Assembly: GCF_019891545.1 (NCBI RefSeq)
Contig: NZ_JAHDIU010000013.1
Location: forward strand, 1 to 64,000
Source of the DNA: Flavobacterium coralii
Lineage (GTDB): Bacteria > Bacteroidota > Bacteroidia > Flavobacteriales > Flavobacteriaceae
DNA length: 64,000 nt
Direction of reading: 5' to 3'
Below are positions 9,216 through 17,994 of this stretch, piece by piece. Under the pieces are notes generated by a model. The model did no database searches. It was not told the DNA's origin and saw only the letters and a program-made list of their open reading frames with translations. Position 1 is the stretch's first letter. Every line of letters begins with the position of its first letter. A program made the translations under genes and the position numbers.

Positions 9216-9452
9216 ATGTCAGACATTGCATCAAGAGTAAAAGCGATTATCGTAGACAAATTAGGTGTTGACGAAAACGAAGTGGTTGCAGAGGCAAGCT
9301 TCACAAACGATTTAGGAGCAGATTCACTGGACACTGTTGAGCTTATCATGGAATTTGAGAAGGAATTCGATATTCAGATTCCGGACGATCAGGCTGAGAA
9401 TATCTCTACTGTTGGTCAGGCTATTTCTTACATAGAAGAAGCAAAAAAGTAA
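9216..9452 (+). CDS. acpP: acyl carrier protein
   Basis: The 78-residue acidic protein carries growing acyl chains on a phosphopantetheine arm attached to Ser in the motif [16 protein letters not shown]. Length and the ending IEEAKK are standard. It is followed by fabF, the usual order in Bacteroidota; the 202-base gap contains a weak hairpin (CATCCATG to CATGGATG, about 9466-9493) that may lower read-through. Confidence 0.97.
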   Translation: MSDIASRVKAIIVDKLGVDENEVVAEASFTNDLGADSLDTVELIMEFEKEFDIQIPDDQAENISTVGQAISYIEEAKK

Positions 9453-9654
9453 TAAATACGTAGCATCCATGTAAACCATTACGTTGCATGGATGTTATTG
9501 TTTTATTGGTTCTGGCAATCGCTTTTTAAACAGACGGACGGCTTTTACATAAAAAAACAGTCTTTGAAAATATTATCAATGCCCATGTTTCTTAACATAC
9601 ACGAAAAGAATGCATGGGTATTGTTCTATAAACAGAAACTATAAAAATATCTTT

Positions 9655-10908
9655 ATGACATTAAGAAGAGTTGTAGTAACAGGCCTGGGAGCGCTTACCC
9701 CTATAGGTAACACGGTGCAGGAGTACTGGGATGGCCTGATTAACGGTAAGAGCGGCGCAGCCCCTATTACATACTTTGATACGACTAACTTCAAAACAAA
9801 GTTTGCCTGCGAAGTAAAGAATTTCAATGCTGAAGATTTTATAGACAGAAAAGAGGCAAGGAAGATGGACCGCTATGCTCAGTATGCCCTTGTTGCCACA
9901 GATGAAGCTGTTAAAGATGCCGCTTTTGATTTTGACAAGCTGGATAAGGACAGGGTTGGCGTAATATGGGGCTCAGGTATAGGGGGGTTGGAAACCTTTC
10001 AGGAAGAGGTAATGAATTTTGCCAACGGAAACGGCACGCCAAAATTCAATCCTTTCTTTATACCGAAGATGATTGCCGATATTGCAGGTGGCCATATTTC
10101 TATTAAATACGGTTTCAGGGGGCCAAACTTTACTACGGTTTCGGCCTGTGCATCTTCTACAAATGCACTTATAGATGCTTTTAACTACATACGCCTGGGC
10201 CATGCAGATGTAATGGTAACCGGCGGTAGCGAGGCAGCGGTAACCATAGCCGGTATGGGTGGCTTTAATGCCATGCATGCCCTTTCTACAAGAAATGACG
10301 ACCCGCAAACAGCCAGCAGGCCTATGGATAAAGACCGTGAAGGCTTTGTACTTGGCGAAGGTGCAGGAGCGCTTATACTGGAAGAATATGAGCACGCTGT
10401 TGCAAGGGGAGCCACTATATACTGCGAAATAGGCGGAGGCGGAATGAGCGCCGATGCACACCATATAACTGCGCCGCACCCGGAAGGGCTTGGGGCAAGA
10501 AATGTAATGATTAACTGCCTTCGTGATGCAGGCCTTAAGCCGGAAGATGTAGATGGTGTAAACATGCACGGTACATCTACCCCGCTTGGCGACATTGCCG
10601 AAAGTAAAGCCATCATAGAGGTATTTGGCGAACATGCCTACAACCTTAACCTTAACTCTACCAAGAGTATGACGGGACACCTTTTGGGTGCTGCCGGGGC
10701 TATAGAGGCTATTGCATCTATACTTTCTATTAAACATGGTATAGTACCGCCTACCATCAATCATTTTACTGATGATGAGAACATAGACCCTAAGCTTAAC
10801 TTTACCTTTAACAAGGCACAGAAAAGGGATATGAAAGTGGTAATGAGCAATACCTTTGGCTTTGGTGGCCACAACGCTTGCGTTCTGGTTAAAAAACTTG
10901 AAATGTAA
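9655..10908 (+). CDS. fabF: 3-oxoacyl-ACP synthase II
   Basis: FabF elongates acyl-ACP by condensation with malonyl-ACP. An upstream in-frame ATG at 9610 exists, but the ATG at 9655 gives the family start MTLRRVVVTGLGALTPIGN and the normal length of 417 residues. The Cys-His-His triad is visible: Cys in TVSACASSTNAL, His in NMHGTSTPLGD and His in KSMTGHLLGAAGA. The end is SNTFGFGGHNACVLVKK. rnc begins 14 bases after the stop. Confidence 0.96.
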   Translation: MTLRRVVVTGLGALTPIGNTVQEYWDGLINGKSGAAPITYFDTTNFKTKFACEVKNFNAEDFIDRKEARKMDRYAQYALVATDEAVKDAAFDFDKLDKDRVGVIWGSGIGGLETFQEEVMNFANGNGTPKFNPFFIPKMIADIAGGHISIKYGFRGPNFTTVSACASSTNALIDAFNYIRLGHADVMVTGGSEAAVTIAGMGGFNAMHALSTRNDDPQTASRPMDKDREGFVLGEGAGALILEEYEHAVARGATIYCEIGGGGMSADAHHITAPHPEGLGARNVMINCLRDAGLKPEDVDGVNMHGTSTPLGDIAESKAIIEVFGEHAYNLNLNSTKSMTGHLLGAAGAIEAIASILSIKHGIVPPTINHFTDDENIDPKLNFTFNKAQKRDMKVVMSNTFGFGGHNACVLVKKLEM

Positions 10909-10922
10909 TTACTTGTGCCGGC

Positions 10923-11666
10923 ATGGGTATAATCAAAAAAATATTTAAACCATCCCGTCTTTCTGAGGAAGACGGGATTTTTTTTGATGAAATGAAGAAA
11001 CTGCTTGGCTTCAATCCCGTTAACCTGGCGCACTACCGCAGGGCGTTTACACACCGTTCAAGCAACAAGACAGATGAGCACGGAAATCCCCTTAACTATG
11101 AAAGGTTGGAGTTTTTGGGTGATGCTATGCTTGGCTCTGTTATAGCTGCACACCTTTTTACAGAAGCTCCTGCGGGTGATGAAGGTTACCTTACCAAAAT
11201 GCGTTCTAAAATTGTAAGCCGCGAACACCTTAATGAATTGGGCCGCGACCTTAACCTTATCAAGTGGGTAGAAAGCAAGGTGTCATCGCAGCATTTTGGG
11301 GAAAACATTCACGGTAACCTCTTTGAGGCTTTTATCGGGGCTATTTATCTGGATAAGGGCTTTACCTATTGCGAAAAATTTATCTATAAAAAAGTTATTA
11401 CGCCTTATGTTGATATACCAAGGCTTGAAGGCAAGGTAATAAGCTACAAGAGCCTTTTGATAGAGTGGTGCCAGAAGGAAAAGAAGAAATTCAATTTTGA
11501 GATATATGAAGATAACGGGGTGGAAGGCCAGAAGTATTTTGGCGTAAGGCTTAAAATAGACGGCAAAATTATTGCCAAGGCAAGGGCAACTTCTAAAAAG
11601 AAAGCCGAAGAAAAAGCCGCCCAACGTGCTTATTTCGCATTTCAGGAAAAAATTAACAAAAAGTAA
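10923..11666 (+). CDS. rnc: ribonuclease III
   Basis: RNase III cleaves double-stranded RNA, including rRNA precursors. The catalytic domain occupies residues about 25-160 with the signature ERLEFLGDAMLGSVIA (acidic metal ligands) and NLFEAFIGAIYLD. A double-stranded-RNA-binding domain covers about 175-243, with the ending KKKAEEKAAQRAYF. The length is 247 residues, slightly longer than the E. coli protein because of an N-terminal extension. It is cotranscribed with fabF, a pairing common in this phylum. Confidence 0.95.
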   Translation: MGIIKKIFKPSRLSEEDGIFFDEMKKLLGFNPVNLAHYRRAFTHRSSNKTDEHGNPLNYERLEFLGDAMLGSVIAAHLFTEAPAGDEGYLTKMRSKIVSREHLNELGRDLNLIKWVESKVSSQHFGENIHGNLFEAFIGAIYLDKGFTYCEKFIYKKVITPYVDIPRLEGKVISYKSLLIEWCQKEKKKFNFEIYEDNGVEGQKYFGVRLKIDGKIIAKARATSKKKAEEKAAQRAYFAFQEKINKK

Positions 11667-11778
11667 ATGAATATAATAATCAGCTAAAACGTTTTCGTGA
11701 TTAATTTATCGTAAACTTAACCGGCTGGCTGTTTATTCTGATTTTTAATGGCTATATTTACGGCTTATTTGGGTATAA

Positions 11779-12264
11779 ATGGCTGTTCACAAACTCCAAT
11801 TAGACGACTTTGTAACAATTGATTATGAATTGTTTGCCATACATTCTTCACTCGAAGATTACAGGCTTGCCTATTTCATAAACCAAAACCTCCGTCTGTT
11901 GCTGGAAAAGTGCCCCAAAGATGTCAGCATTAAAACCAAAGAGGGCGAAGGCTGTTTTTCCCGGTTTATTTTTGAAGACCACGACACTGGCGCTGTTTAT
12001 AACCTGATTAAAAACCGCAACAGCAGGGTTGTGGCCAATGTAAGCGCCGCCCCACTATTTGCAGATACATTACCGGATATGGCATCGGGCATTTACCTGT
12101 TGCCGGAATTAAAAAAGGTGGATTATATACTTAAAGTAGAAAATACACCTTCTTTTTTTGCCCCGTCGGTTCTTACAGCAGCACTGCTGGGCATAAAGCA
12201 CATTACCACTGCCTATATCATAGGCCATGAGAAACTGAAGTCTAAAAATAATTTAATATTTTAA
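11779..12264 (+). CDS. IPExxxVDY family protein
   Basis: A 161-residue soluble protein of a small Bacteroidota family named after the motif IPExxxVDY; here the segment reads LLPELKKVDYILKVE near residue 115. Family members nearly always precede pyk, as here, with only 4 bases between the stop and the pyk start. The function is unknown; the linkage suggests a role tied to glycolysis or to pyruvate kinase itself, which is inference. A TATATTTAC -7-like element lies near 11752, so it probably shares its own promoter with pyk. Confidence 0.8.
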   Translation: MAVHKLQLDDFVTIDYELFAIHSSLEDYRLAYFINQNLRLLLEKCPKDVSIKTKEGEGCFSRFIFEDHDTGAVYNLIKNRNSRVVANVSAAPLFADTLPDMASGIYLLPELKKVDYILKVENTPSFFAPSVLTAALLGIKHITTAYIIGHEKLKSKNNLIF

Positions 12265-12268
12265 TAGA

Positions 12269-13702
12269 ATGCCGACAAGAAAGAAAACCAAAATTGTAGC
12301 TACACTTGGCCCTGCCTGCAGCACCAGAGAGGTGATTAAGGATATGATAGATGCCGGTGTAAACGTATTCAGGATTAACTTTTCGCATGCTGATTATACC
12401 GATGTAAGCGAACGTATACGCATCATAAGGGGACTGAATGAAGAGTTTGGCTACAATACGGCAATACTGGCCGACCTGCAGGGGCCTAAGCTGCGTGTAG
12501 GCGTAATGAAAGAAGATGTAGTAGTAGCTCCCGGAGATATAATAACCTTTACCACTGCCGAAGATATACCAGGTACGAAAGAAAGGGTTTACATGAACTA
12601 TAAAGAGTTTCCTAACGATGTTAACCCAGGCGAAAGGATATTGCTTGATGACGGTAAGCTGATTTTTGAAGTACTGGAAACAGACAGGGTTAGTGAGGTT
12701 AAAGCTGTTGTAGTACAGGGCGGGCCTTTAAAATCTAAAAAAGGGGTAAACCTGCCTAATACAAAAGTATCATTGCCTGCACTTACCAAGAAAGATGTTA
12801 AGGATGCTATTTTTGCCGTTAAGGAAGATGTGGACTGGATAGCACTTTCGTTTGTGCGTACGCCAAAAGACCTCGAAGAGCTTCAGGATCTTATAAAAGA
12901 ACACAGCAACCATAAAATTCCTATTGTTGCTAAAATTGAAAAGCCGGAAGCGGTAGAGAATATAGATAAGATTGTTGCCTTTTGCGACGGACTTATGGTT
13001 GCCCGTGGTGACTTGGGTGTTGAAGTGCCGGCGCAGGAAGTTCCGCTTATACAAAAGAAGCTGGTTAACCGTGCTAAAACGGCCCGCATACCGGTTATTA
13101 TCGCCACGCAAATGATGGAAACCATGATTACCAGCCTTACCCCTACAAGGGCAGAGGTTAACGACGTAGCCAACTCGGTGCTGGATGGGGCCGATGCGGT
13201 AATGCTTTCAGGTGAAACATCTGTAGGAAACTATCCGGTACAGGTTATCGAAAAAATGACACAGATAATTGAAGCAGTTGAAGACAGCCCGCTTATCCAT
13301 GTGCCGCAAAATACGCCACAGGTGCGTACCAAGCGTTTTATAACAAAATCTATATGCTACCACGCAGCGCAAATGGCTAACGTAATAAAAGCAAAAGCTA
13401 TTAGTACATTAACCAATAGCGGTTACACTGCATTTCAAATCTCGGCATGGAGGCCACAGGCGCATATACTTGTATTTACAAGTAACAAGCATATACTGGC
13501 GCAATTAAGCCTTCTATGGGGTGTTAACGCATTTTATTACGACAAAATGCTTAGCACCGATGAAACCGTTGAAGATGTAAATGCCATAGCCAAACAAAAA
13601 GGTTATGTAGAGAAAGGCGATATGCTGATAAACCTTGCCGCAATGCCGGTTATAGAAAAGGGTATGGTAAACACCCTTCGCGTTACCGAAATAGAAGATT
13701 AA
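12269..13702 (+). CDS. pyk: pyruvate kinase
   Basis: The enzyme converts phosphoenolpyruvate and ADP to pyruvate and ATP. The 477-residue protein begins with TKIVATLGPAC and has VFRINFSHADY, the catalytic lysine region IPIVAKIEKPEAVEN near residue 220, MVARGDLGVEVP and the MLSGETSVGNYP motif. The C-terminal domain is complete. It follows the IPExxxVDY gene in one transcript and ends at a strong terminator. Confidence 0.97.
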   Translation: MPTRKKTKIVATLGPACSTREVIKDMIDAGVNVFRINFSHADYTDVSERIRIIRGLNEEFGYNTAILADLQGPKLRVGVMKEDVVVAPGDIITFTTAEDIPGTKERVYMNYKEFPNDVNPGERILLDDGKLIFEVLETDRVSEVKAVVVQGGPLKSKKGVNLPNTKVSLPALTKKDVKDAIFAVKEDVDWIALSFVRTPKDLEELQDLIKEHSNHKIPIVAKIEKPEAVENIDKIVAFCDGLMVARGDLGVEVPAQEVPLIQKKLVNRAKTARIPVIIATQMMETMITSLTPTRAEVNDVANSVLDGADAVMLSGETSVGNYPVQVIEKMTQIIEAVEDSPLIHVPQNTPQVRTKRFITKSICYHAAQMANVIKAKAISTLTNSGYTAFQISAWRPQAHILVFTSNKHILAQLSLLWGVNAFYYDKMLSTDETVEDVNAIAKQKGYVEKGDMLINLAAMPVIEKGMVNTLRVTEIED

Positions 13703-13714
13703 TCACTTTACATG

Positions 13715-13754
13715 TATACTAAAAAAGCCGCTCATTGAGTGGCTTTTTTAGTAT
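13715..13754. terminator. intrinsic terminator after pyk
   Basis: A long stem, ATACTAAAAAAGCCGCT paired to AGTGGCTTTTTTAGTAT with one G-U pair, closes on a 5-base loop. Symmetric A and T runs let it work in both directions. Confidence 0.85.
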
Positions 13755-13833
13755 GATAAATTTCTATTTCGACTGCAACGGAGAAATCTTTTTTTAAAAA
13801 TTACTATATTTACACATCAAAAACTAAGGAGTT

Positions 13834-13953
13834 ATGGAGACATTATCAGATTTTAACTTTGGGTTATTCATTTGGCAATTCTTTATGGTAGCCATCATAA
13901 TAGGTCTTGCAGCACTTGCTTACTTTCTGATAAAAAAGATAATGAATAATTAG
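13834..13953 (+). CDS. 39-residue single-pass membrane peptide
   Basis: A short frame starts at ATG 13834 behind AAGGAG (a clear Shine-Dalgarno-like match, rare in this phylum) and a TATATTTAC -7-like element about 30 bases upstream. It encodes a 39-residue peptide: a polar N-terminus METLSDFNFG, one hydrophobic helix (about residues 11-33, LFIWQFFMVAIIIGLAALAYFLI) and a basic tail KKIMNN, so the N-terminus should face outward. It lies alone between the pyk terminator and the PfkB promoter. I do not recognise the family; a small inner-membrane peptide or regulator is likely. Confidence 0.6.
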   Translation: METLSDFNFGLFIWQFFMVAIIIGLAALAYFLIKKIMNN

Positions 13954-14089
13954 AAGGATTCTTCTAAATCCGGATTTTTGTGAATACACTTCGTTTACTC
14001 AAAACGAAAAGTATTAAGAATTCTTGAATGTGAAAATTTCTCACTTATCGTAATGACAATTTATGTCCGTGCGTATTTAGCTTTTCATA

Positions 14090-14121
14090 TTTGCTCTTCT
14101 GCAACTTATAAAGTATCTTTG
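14090..14121 (+). promoter_or_regulatory. Bacteroidota-type promoter for the PfkB kinase
   Basis: TTTG (14090-14093), 20 bases, TATCTTTG (14114-14121). It predicts a leader of about 18 bases before the ATG at 14146. Confidence 0.75.
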
Positions 14122-14145
14122 CGCCTTTAATTTTCAACCCACATT

Positions 14146-15078
14146 ATGAACAAATTACTGATTGTAGGCACGGTAGCTTTTGATGCAATAGAAACACCAT
14201 TCGGCAAAACCGATAAAATACTTGGTGGCGCAGGCACCTATATAGGGCTTTCGGCATCATTCTTTAAGCTGCAGCAGGCAATTGTATCTGTAGTGGGTGA
14301 AGATTTTCCGCAGGAGTATATAGACCTGCTAACCGAAAGGAATATTGATATTACAGGGCTTGAGGTGGTAAAAGGCGGAAAAACCTTCTTTTGGAGCGGC
14401 CGCTACCATAACGACCTTAACTCACGCGATACACTGGATACCCAGCTAAATGTACTTGCGGACTTTAACCCGGTGGTGCCTGAGCATTTTAAAGATGCCG
14501 ATGTGGTACTTTTAGGCAACCTTCACCCGCTCACGCAAAGCAGTGTGCTTGACCAAATGGAAAAGCAGCCCAAACTGGTAGTGCTCGACACTATGAATTT
14601 CTGGATGAACTGTGCTTTGGCGGAACTGAAAGAAGTAATAAAAAGGGTAGATGTAATTACTGTTAATGATGAAGAGGCACGCCAGCTAACAGGTGAATAT
14701 TCGTTAGTTAAAGCAGCAGCCATGATACAGCAGATGGGGCCAAAATATGTGGTAATTAAAAAGGGCGAGCATGGTGCTCTGCTTTTCCACGGTAAACATG
14801 CGTTCTTTGCCCCGGCGCTTCCGCTGGAAGAAGTATTTGACCCAACAGGTGCAGGCGATACTTTTGCGGGAGGTTTTGCGGGATATATAACCCAGAGTGA
14901 AAACATTTCTTTCGAGAACATGAAGAATGCCATTATATATGGCTCTAACATGGCTTCATTTTGTGTAGAGAAATTCGGTACCGAACGGATGGTGAACCTG
15001 ACTAAAGAAGAGGTGCTGGAACGCCTTCATGAGTTTAAGGCGCTCACCCAGTTTGATATATCACTTGAAGAAGAATAA
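14146..15078 (+). CDS. PfkB family sugar/nucleoside kinase
   Basis: A 310-residue ribokinase-fold kinase. The N-terminal GGAGTYIGLSASFF segment is the first PfkB signature region. The C-terminal DPTGAGDTFAGGFAGY holds the catalytic Asp and the anion-hole glycines of the second signature. The substrate cannot be fixed from sequence; adenosine, ribose or another sugar are possible. It lies 62 bases before a purF-like gene, which hints at purine or ribose phosphate metabolism. A weak GCCTC/GGGGC hairpin with a T-run (about 15083-15107) separates the two. Confidence 0.85.
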   Translation: MNKLLIVGTVAFDAIETPFGKTDKILGGAGTYIGLSASFFKLQQAIVSVVGEDFPQEYIDLLTERNIDITGLEVVKGGKTFFWSGRYHNDLNSRDTLDTQLNVLADFNPVVPEHFKDADVVLLGNLHPLTQSSVLDQMEKQPKLVVLDTMNFWMNCALAELKEVIKRVDVITVNDEEARQLTGEYSLVKAAAMIQQMGPKYVVIKKGEHGALLFHGKHAFFAPALPLEEVFDPTGAGDTFAGGFAGYITQSENISFENMKNAIIYGSNMASFCVEKFGTERMVNLTKEEVLERLHEFKALTQFDISLEEE

Positions 15079-15128
15079 AACTAAGGCCTCAGTATGGGGC
15101 TTTTTTTAATAAACAACAACACAACAAC

Positions 15129-15134
15129 AGGAGG
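15129..15134 (+). promoter_or_regulatory. strong Shine-Dalgarno sequence for the purF-like gene
   Basis: AGGAGG lies 6 bases before the ATG at 15141. Most genes in this window lack such a site, as expected for Bacteroidota where Shine-Dalgarno pairing is rarely used, so its presence here is notable and fixes the start. Confidence 0.7.
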
Positions 15135-15140
15135 ATTTTT

Positions 15141-17039
15141 ATGAGCGACGCTATTAAACACGAATGCGGTATTGCGCTTTTAAGGCTTTTAAAGCCATTA
15201 GATTACTATAAAGAAAAATATGGTTCTGCTTTTTATGGCATACAAAAAATGTACCTGCTTATGGAGAAGCAGCACAACCGCGGACAGGATGGTGCGGGTT
15301 TTGCAAGTATTAAAATGGATGTAGAACCGGGTCAGCGTTACATAAGCCGTATCCGCTCTAACCAGCAGCAGCCAATACAGGATATTTTTACCCAGATAAA
15401 CGAGCGCATCAGCGAAGAGATAAAAGCGCACCCTGAATATGCAAATGATACTGCCCTCATGAAAAGCCAGGTGCCTTATGTGGGAGAGTTATTTTTAGGA
15501 CACGTGCGTTATGGCACATTCGGTAAGAACAGTATAGAAAGCGTTCACCCATTCCTGCGCCAGAACAACTGGATGCACCGTAACCTTATTGTGGCAGGTA
15601 ACTTTAACATGACTAACGTTAAAGAACTTTTTGCCAGCCTTGTAGAGCTTGGGCAACACCCTAAAGAACTTGCCGATACTGTGACTGTAATGGAAAAGAT
15701 AGGGCATTTTCTTGACGATGAGGTTGCAGATTTGTACCAGGATTGTAAAAATGAAGGTTTTACCAAGCAGGAAGCAACATCGGTAATATCAGAAAGGCTT
15801 AACGTGGCGCGTATCCTTAAGCGTGCCAGCAAGCAGTGGGATGGCGGTTATGCTATGGCAGGCCTCTTTGGGCATGGCGATAGCTTTGTTTTCCGCGACC
15901 CGGCGGGTATTCGTCCGGCATATTATTACCAGGATGATGAAATTGCTGTTGTGGCAAGCGAAAGGCCGGTTATCCAAACTACTTTTAACGTAGCTTTTGA
16001 CGATGTTAAGGAACTCGAGCCGGGGCATGCCATAATTATTAAAAAGAACGGAAATATTTCTGTAACGGAAATAATTCCTTCAGCGGGTAAAAAGGCCTGT
16101 TCGTTTGAGCGTATTTACTTTTCACGTGGAAGCGATGCAGAGATTTACAGGGAGCGTAAGGAACTGGGCAGGCTGATACTGCCTCAGGTGCTTAAGGCGA
16201 TAGATAATGATACGGATAATGCTGTATTTTCATATATCCCAAATACTGCCGAAACATCATTTTTTGGTATGGTTGAGGCAGCACAGGATTTTCTTAACCA
16301 AAGAAAGAATAACGAAATATTACAAAACAGGCACACGCTTACCGAGGAGACGCTGAAAGACCTATTGTCGGTTAAAATACGTACTGAGAAAATAGCGATT
16401 AAAGACGCTAAGCTGCGCACATTTATAACAGAAGACAGCAGCCGGGACGATTTGGTAGCACACGTATATGATGTAACCTATGGCGTTATTAAGCATGAAG
16501 ACAACCTCGTTATAATAGATGACAGTATTGTGCGCGGTACAACACTTAAAAAGAGCATCATAAAAATGATGGACAGGCTAAAGCCTAAGCGTATTGTAGT
16601 GGTTTCGTCAGCGCCTCAAATACGCTATCCGGATTGTTACGGTATAGATATGGCCAAATTGGAGGGGCTTGTAGCATTTCAGGCGGCACTCGCACTGCAC
16701 AAAGAACGTGGTACGGAAGATGTTGTAGATGAGATTTACCGAAAAAGCAAAGCGCAGGAAAACCTGCCGGATGCCGAAGTAGTAAATTATGTAAAAGATT
16801 TTTATGAACCGTTTACCGATGAAGAGATAAGCGACAAAATAGCCGACCTGTTGGTTACCCGTGAAATAAATGCAGAAGTGAAGATAATTTTCCAGACGGT
16901 AGATAACCTTCATAAGGCCTGCCCTAAGAATTTAGGCGACTGGTATTTTACTGGAGATTACCCAACACCGGGTGGTAACAGGGTGGTTAACAGAGCCTTC
17001 ATAAACTTTTATGAAGGTAATGATGCAAGGGCTTATTAG
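15141..17039 (+). CDS. amidophosphoribosyltransferase-like protein, long Bacteroidota form
   Basis: A 632-residue member of the PurF family, which makes 5-phosphoribosylamine from PRPP and glutamine. The N-terminal glutaminase domain has the nucleophile Cys9 in KHECGIALL after a short leader to be removed, and HNRGQDGAGFAS. The PRPP-binding loop VIIDDSIVRGTT lies near residue 460. Standard PurF is about 470-510 residues; this form has insertions, especially around residues 130-220, and a longer C-terminus. Long forms are usual in Flavobacteria, where a shorter PurF may also exist elsewhere. Whether this copy is the main purine enzyme is open. Confidence 0.88.
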   Translation: MSDAIKHECGIALLRLLKPLDYYKEKYGSAFYGIQKMYLLMEKQHNRGQDGAGFASIKMDVEPGQRYISRIRSNQQQPIQDIFTQINERISEEIKAHPEYANDTALMKSQVPYVGELFLGHVRYGTFGKNSIESVHPFLRQNNWMHRNLIVAGNFNMTNVKELFASLVELGQHPKELADTVTVMEKIGHFLDDEVADLYQDCKNEGFTKQEATSVISERLNVARILKRASKQWDGGYAMAGLFGHGDSFVFRDPAGIRPAYYYQDDEIAVVASERPVIQTTFNVAFDDVKELEPGHAIIIKKNGNISVTEIIPSAGKKACSFERIYFSRGSDAEIYRERKELGRLILPQVLKAIDNDTDNAVFSYIPNTAETSFFGMVEAAQDFLNQRKNNEILQNRHTLTEETLKDLLSVKIRTEKIAIKDAKLRTFITEDSSRDDLVAHVYDVTYGVIKHEDNLVIIDDSIVRGTTLKKSIIKMMDRLKPKRIVVVSSAPQIRYPDCYGIDMAKLEGLVAFQAALALHKERGTEDVVDEIYRKSKAQENLPDAEVVNYVKDFYEPFTDEEISDKIADLLVTREINAEVKIIFQTVDNLHKACPKNLGDWYFTGDYPTPGGNRVVNRAFINFYEGNDARAY

Positions 17040-17123
17040 CAAATGCTGCATTTCAACGTTTATTTGTGCAGTTGGTCTAATACTGTTGTTGCTAAACCTT
17101 AAACAATTGTAAATTTACTTCAA

Positions 17124-17201
17124 ATAGCATTAGTAAAAGTAATTTTACGGTATTTTTGGGGGCGGAAAAGCGGAAACAGAACGTTTCCGCTTTTCCTTTT
17201 T
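17124..17201 (+). ncRNA. candidate small structured RNA, copy 1
   Basis: A promoter-like pair TTG (17086-17088) and TAAATTTA (17110-17117) leads to a short unit: a 5' hairpin GTAAAA/TTTTAC (17133-17148), the linker GGTATTTTTGGGGG, and a perfect 14-bp terminator stem (17164-17177 with 17183-17196) followed by T residues. No reading frame fits. Its layout and linker match copy 2 at 17299-17365. The alternative reading is a terminator of the purF-like gene. The Rfam flavo-1 motif is a family to test. Confidence 0.5.
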
Positions 17202-17298
17202 ATATAGGTATATGTTGCTGTAAAATAACATATTAAACAGTAAAATATTTTTTTAGATATTATATAAAAGTTAAATATTTGGTATATATTTGCACAGC

Positions 17299-17365
17299 AA
17301 GTAAAAAATAATTTTTTACGATATTTTGGGGATAGAAAACGGAAGCAATTTGCTTCCGTTTTTTT
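17299..17365 (+). ncRNA. candidate small structured RNA, copy 2
   Basis: TATATTTG (17285-17292) is a perfect -7 element and places the start next to a perfect hairpin GTAAAAAA-TAA-TTTTTTAC (17301-17319). The linker GATATTTTGGGG and a terminator stem AAAACGGAAGC/GCTTCCGTTTT (17336-17362) with a T-run follow. Relative to copy 1 the 3' stem shows a paired A-T to G-C change, which supports a conserved structure. Its end abuts the stop codon of the convergent gene at 17364. Confidence 0.55.
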
Positions 17366-17864
17366 ATGGCTTTAAGATGTCATCTTCATATTTGGCTTTT
17401 AGCGGCAATACATCTTTAGTAACATCGTTAGGTATTGTCATGCTCAATACATAGTGCTTTATCTTCCATTCGCCGTTTACATCTTTTTCTAAAACTCCCG
17501 AACCACGGCAACCTTTCATCCAAGTGTCAAGCAGTTCATCAAACCATGCTGTGTTACCGTCTTTACTAAAGTAAATGTTCCGCTTTACAGCTTTAAAATC
17601 CCACGCTTTGCCCTTATCAAAATAAGGTTTAGAAAAAGCGGCAAAAGCTTTTTTATCCCAGTTCTCGGTAGCATCGGTACCAATGTAATGTCCGTCATCT
17701 GCTATCTTATCAAAATAGCTGTTGTAATCTGCATTAGCAGCATCCTTATGCCATTGGGTTAAAAAAGCATTCAGTTGCTTTTTGTCAGGAGCTTCATGTT
17801 TATGAACAGCTAACTGTGCAGCAAAAAATAAAATACCAATTAAGGAAAACACAATCTTTTTCAT
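17364..17864 (-). CDS. exported NTF2/SnoaL-like protein
   Basis: A 166-residue protein with a signal peptide (MKKIVFSLIGILFFAAQLA) and a SnoaL/NTF2-like cone fold: helices around LNAFLTQWHKDAANADYNSYFDKI, then DGHYIGTDATENWDKKAFAAF, and beta strands ending in a GEWKIKHYVLSMTIP segment. Such proteins are often ligand-binding or lack known activity. The ATG at 17864 gives the signal peptide. It is monocistronic and read away from the repeat protein gene at 17995. Confidence 0.8.
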   Translation of the reverse strand: MKKIVFSLIGILFFAAQLAVHKHEAPDKKQLNAFLTQWHKDAANADYNSYFDKIADDGHYIGTDATENWDKKAFAAFSKPYFDKGKAWDFKAVKRNIYFSKDGNTAWFDELLDTWMKGCRGSGVLEKDVNGEWKIKHYVLSMTIPNDVTKDVLPLKAKYEDDILKP

Positions 17865-17994
17865 AAATAATAATTCTTTATTTAATTAAATATTATTTGT
17901 ATTAATACTTTAACAAAAAATTAACCAACATTACGTAATGAAGTGTTAATAATAAATACAATATTTGATAAATCTAACTAAAAAATTATTTATT

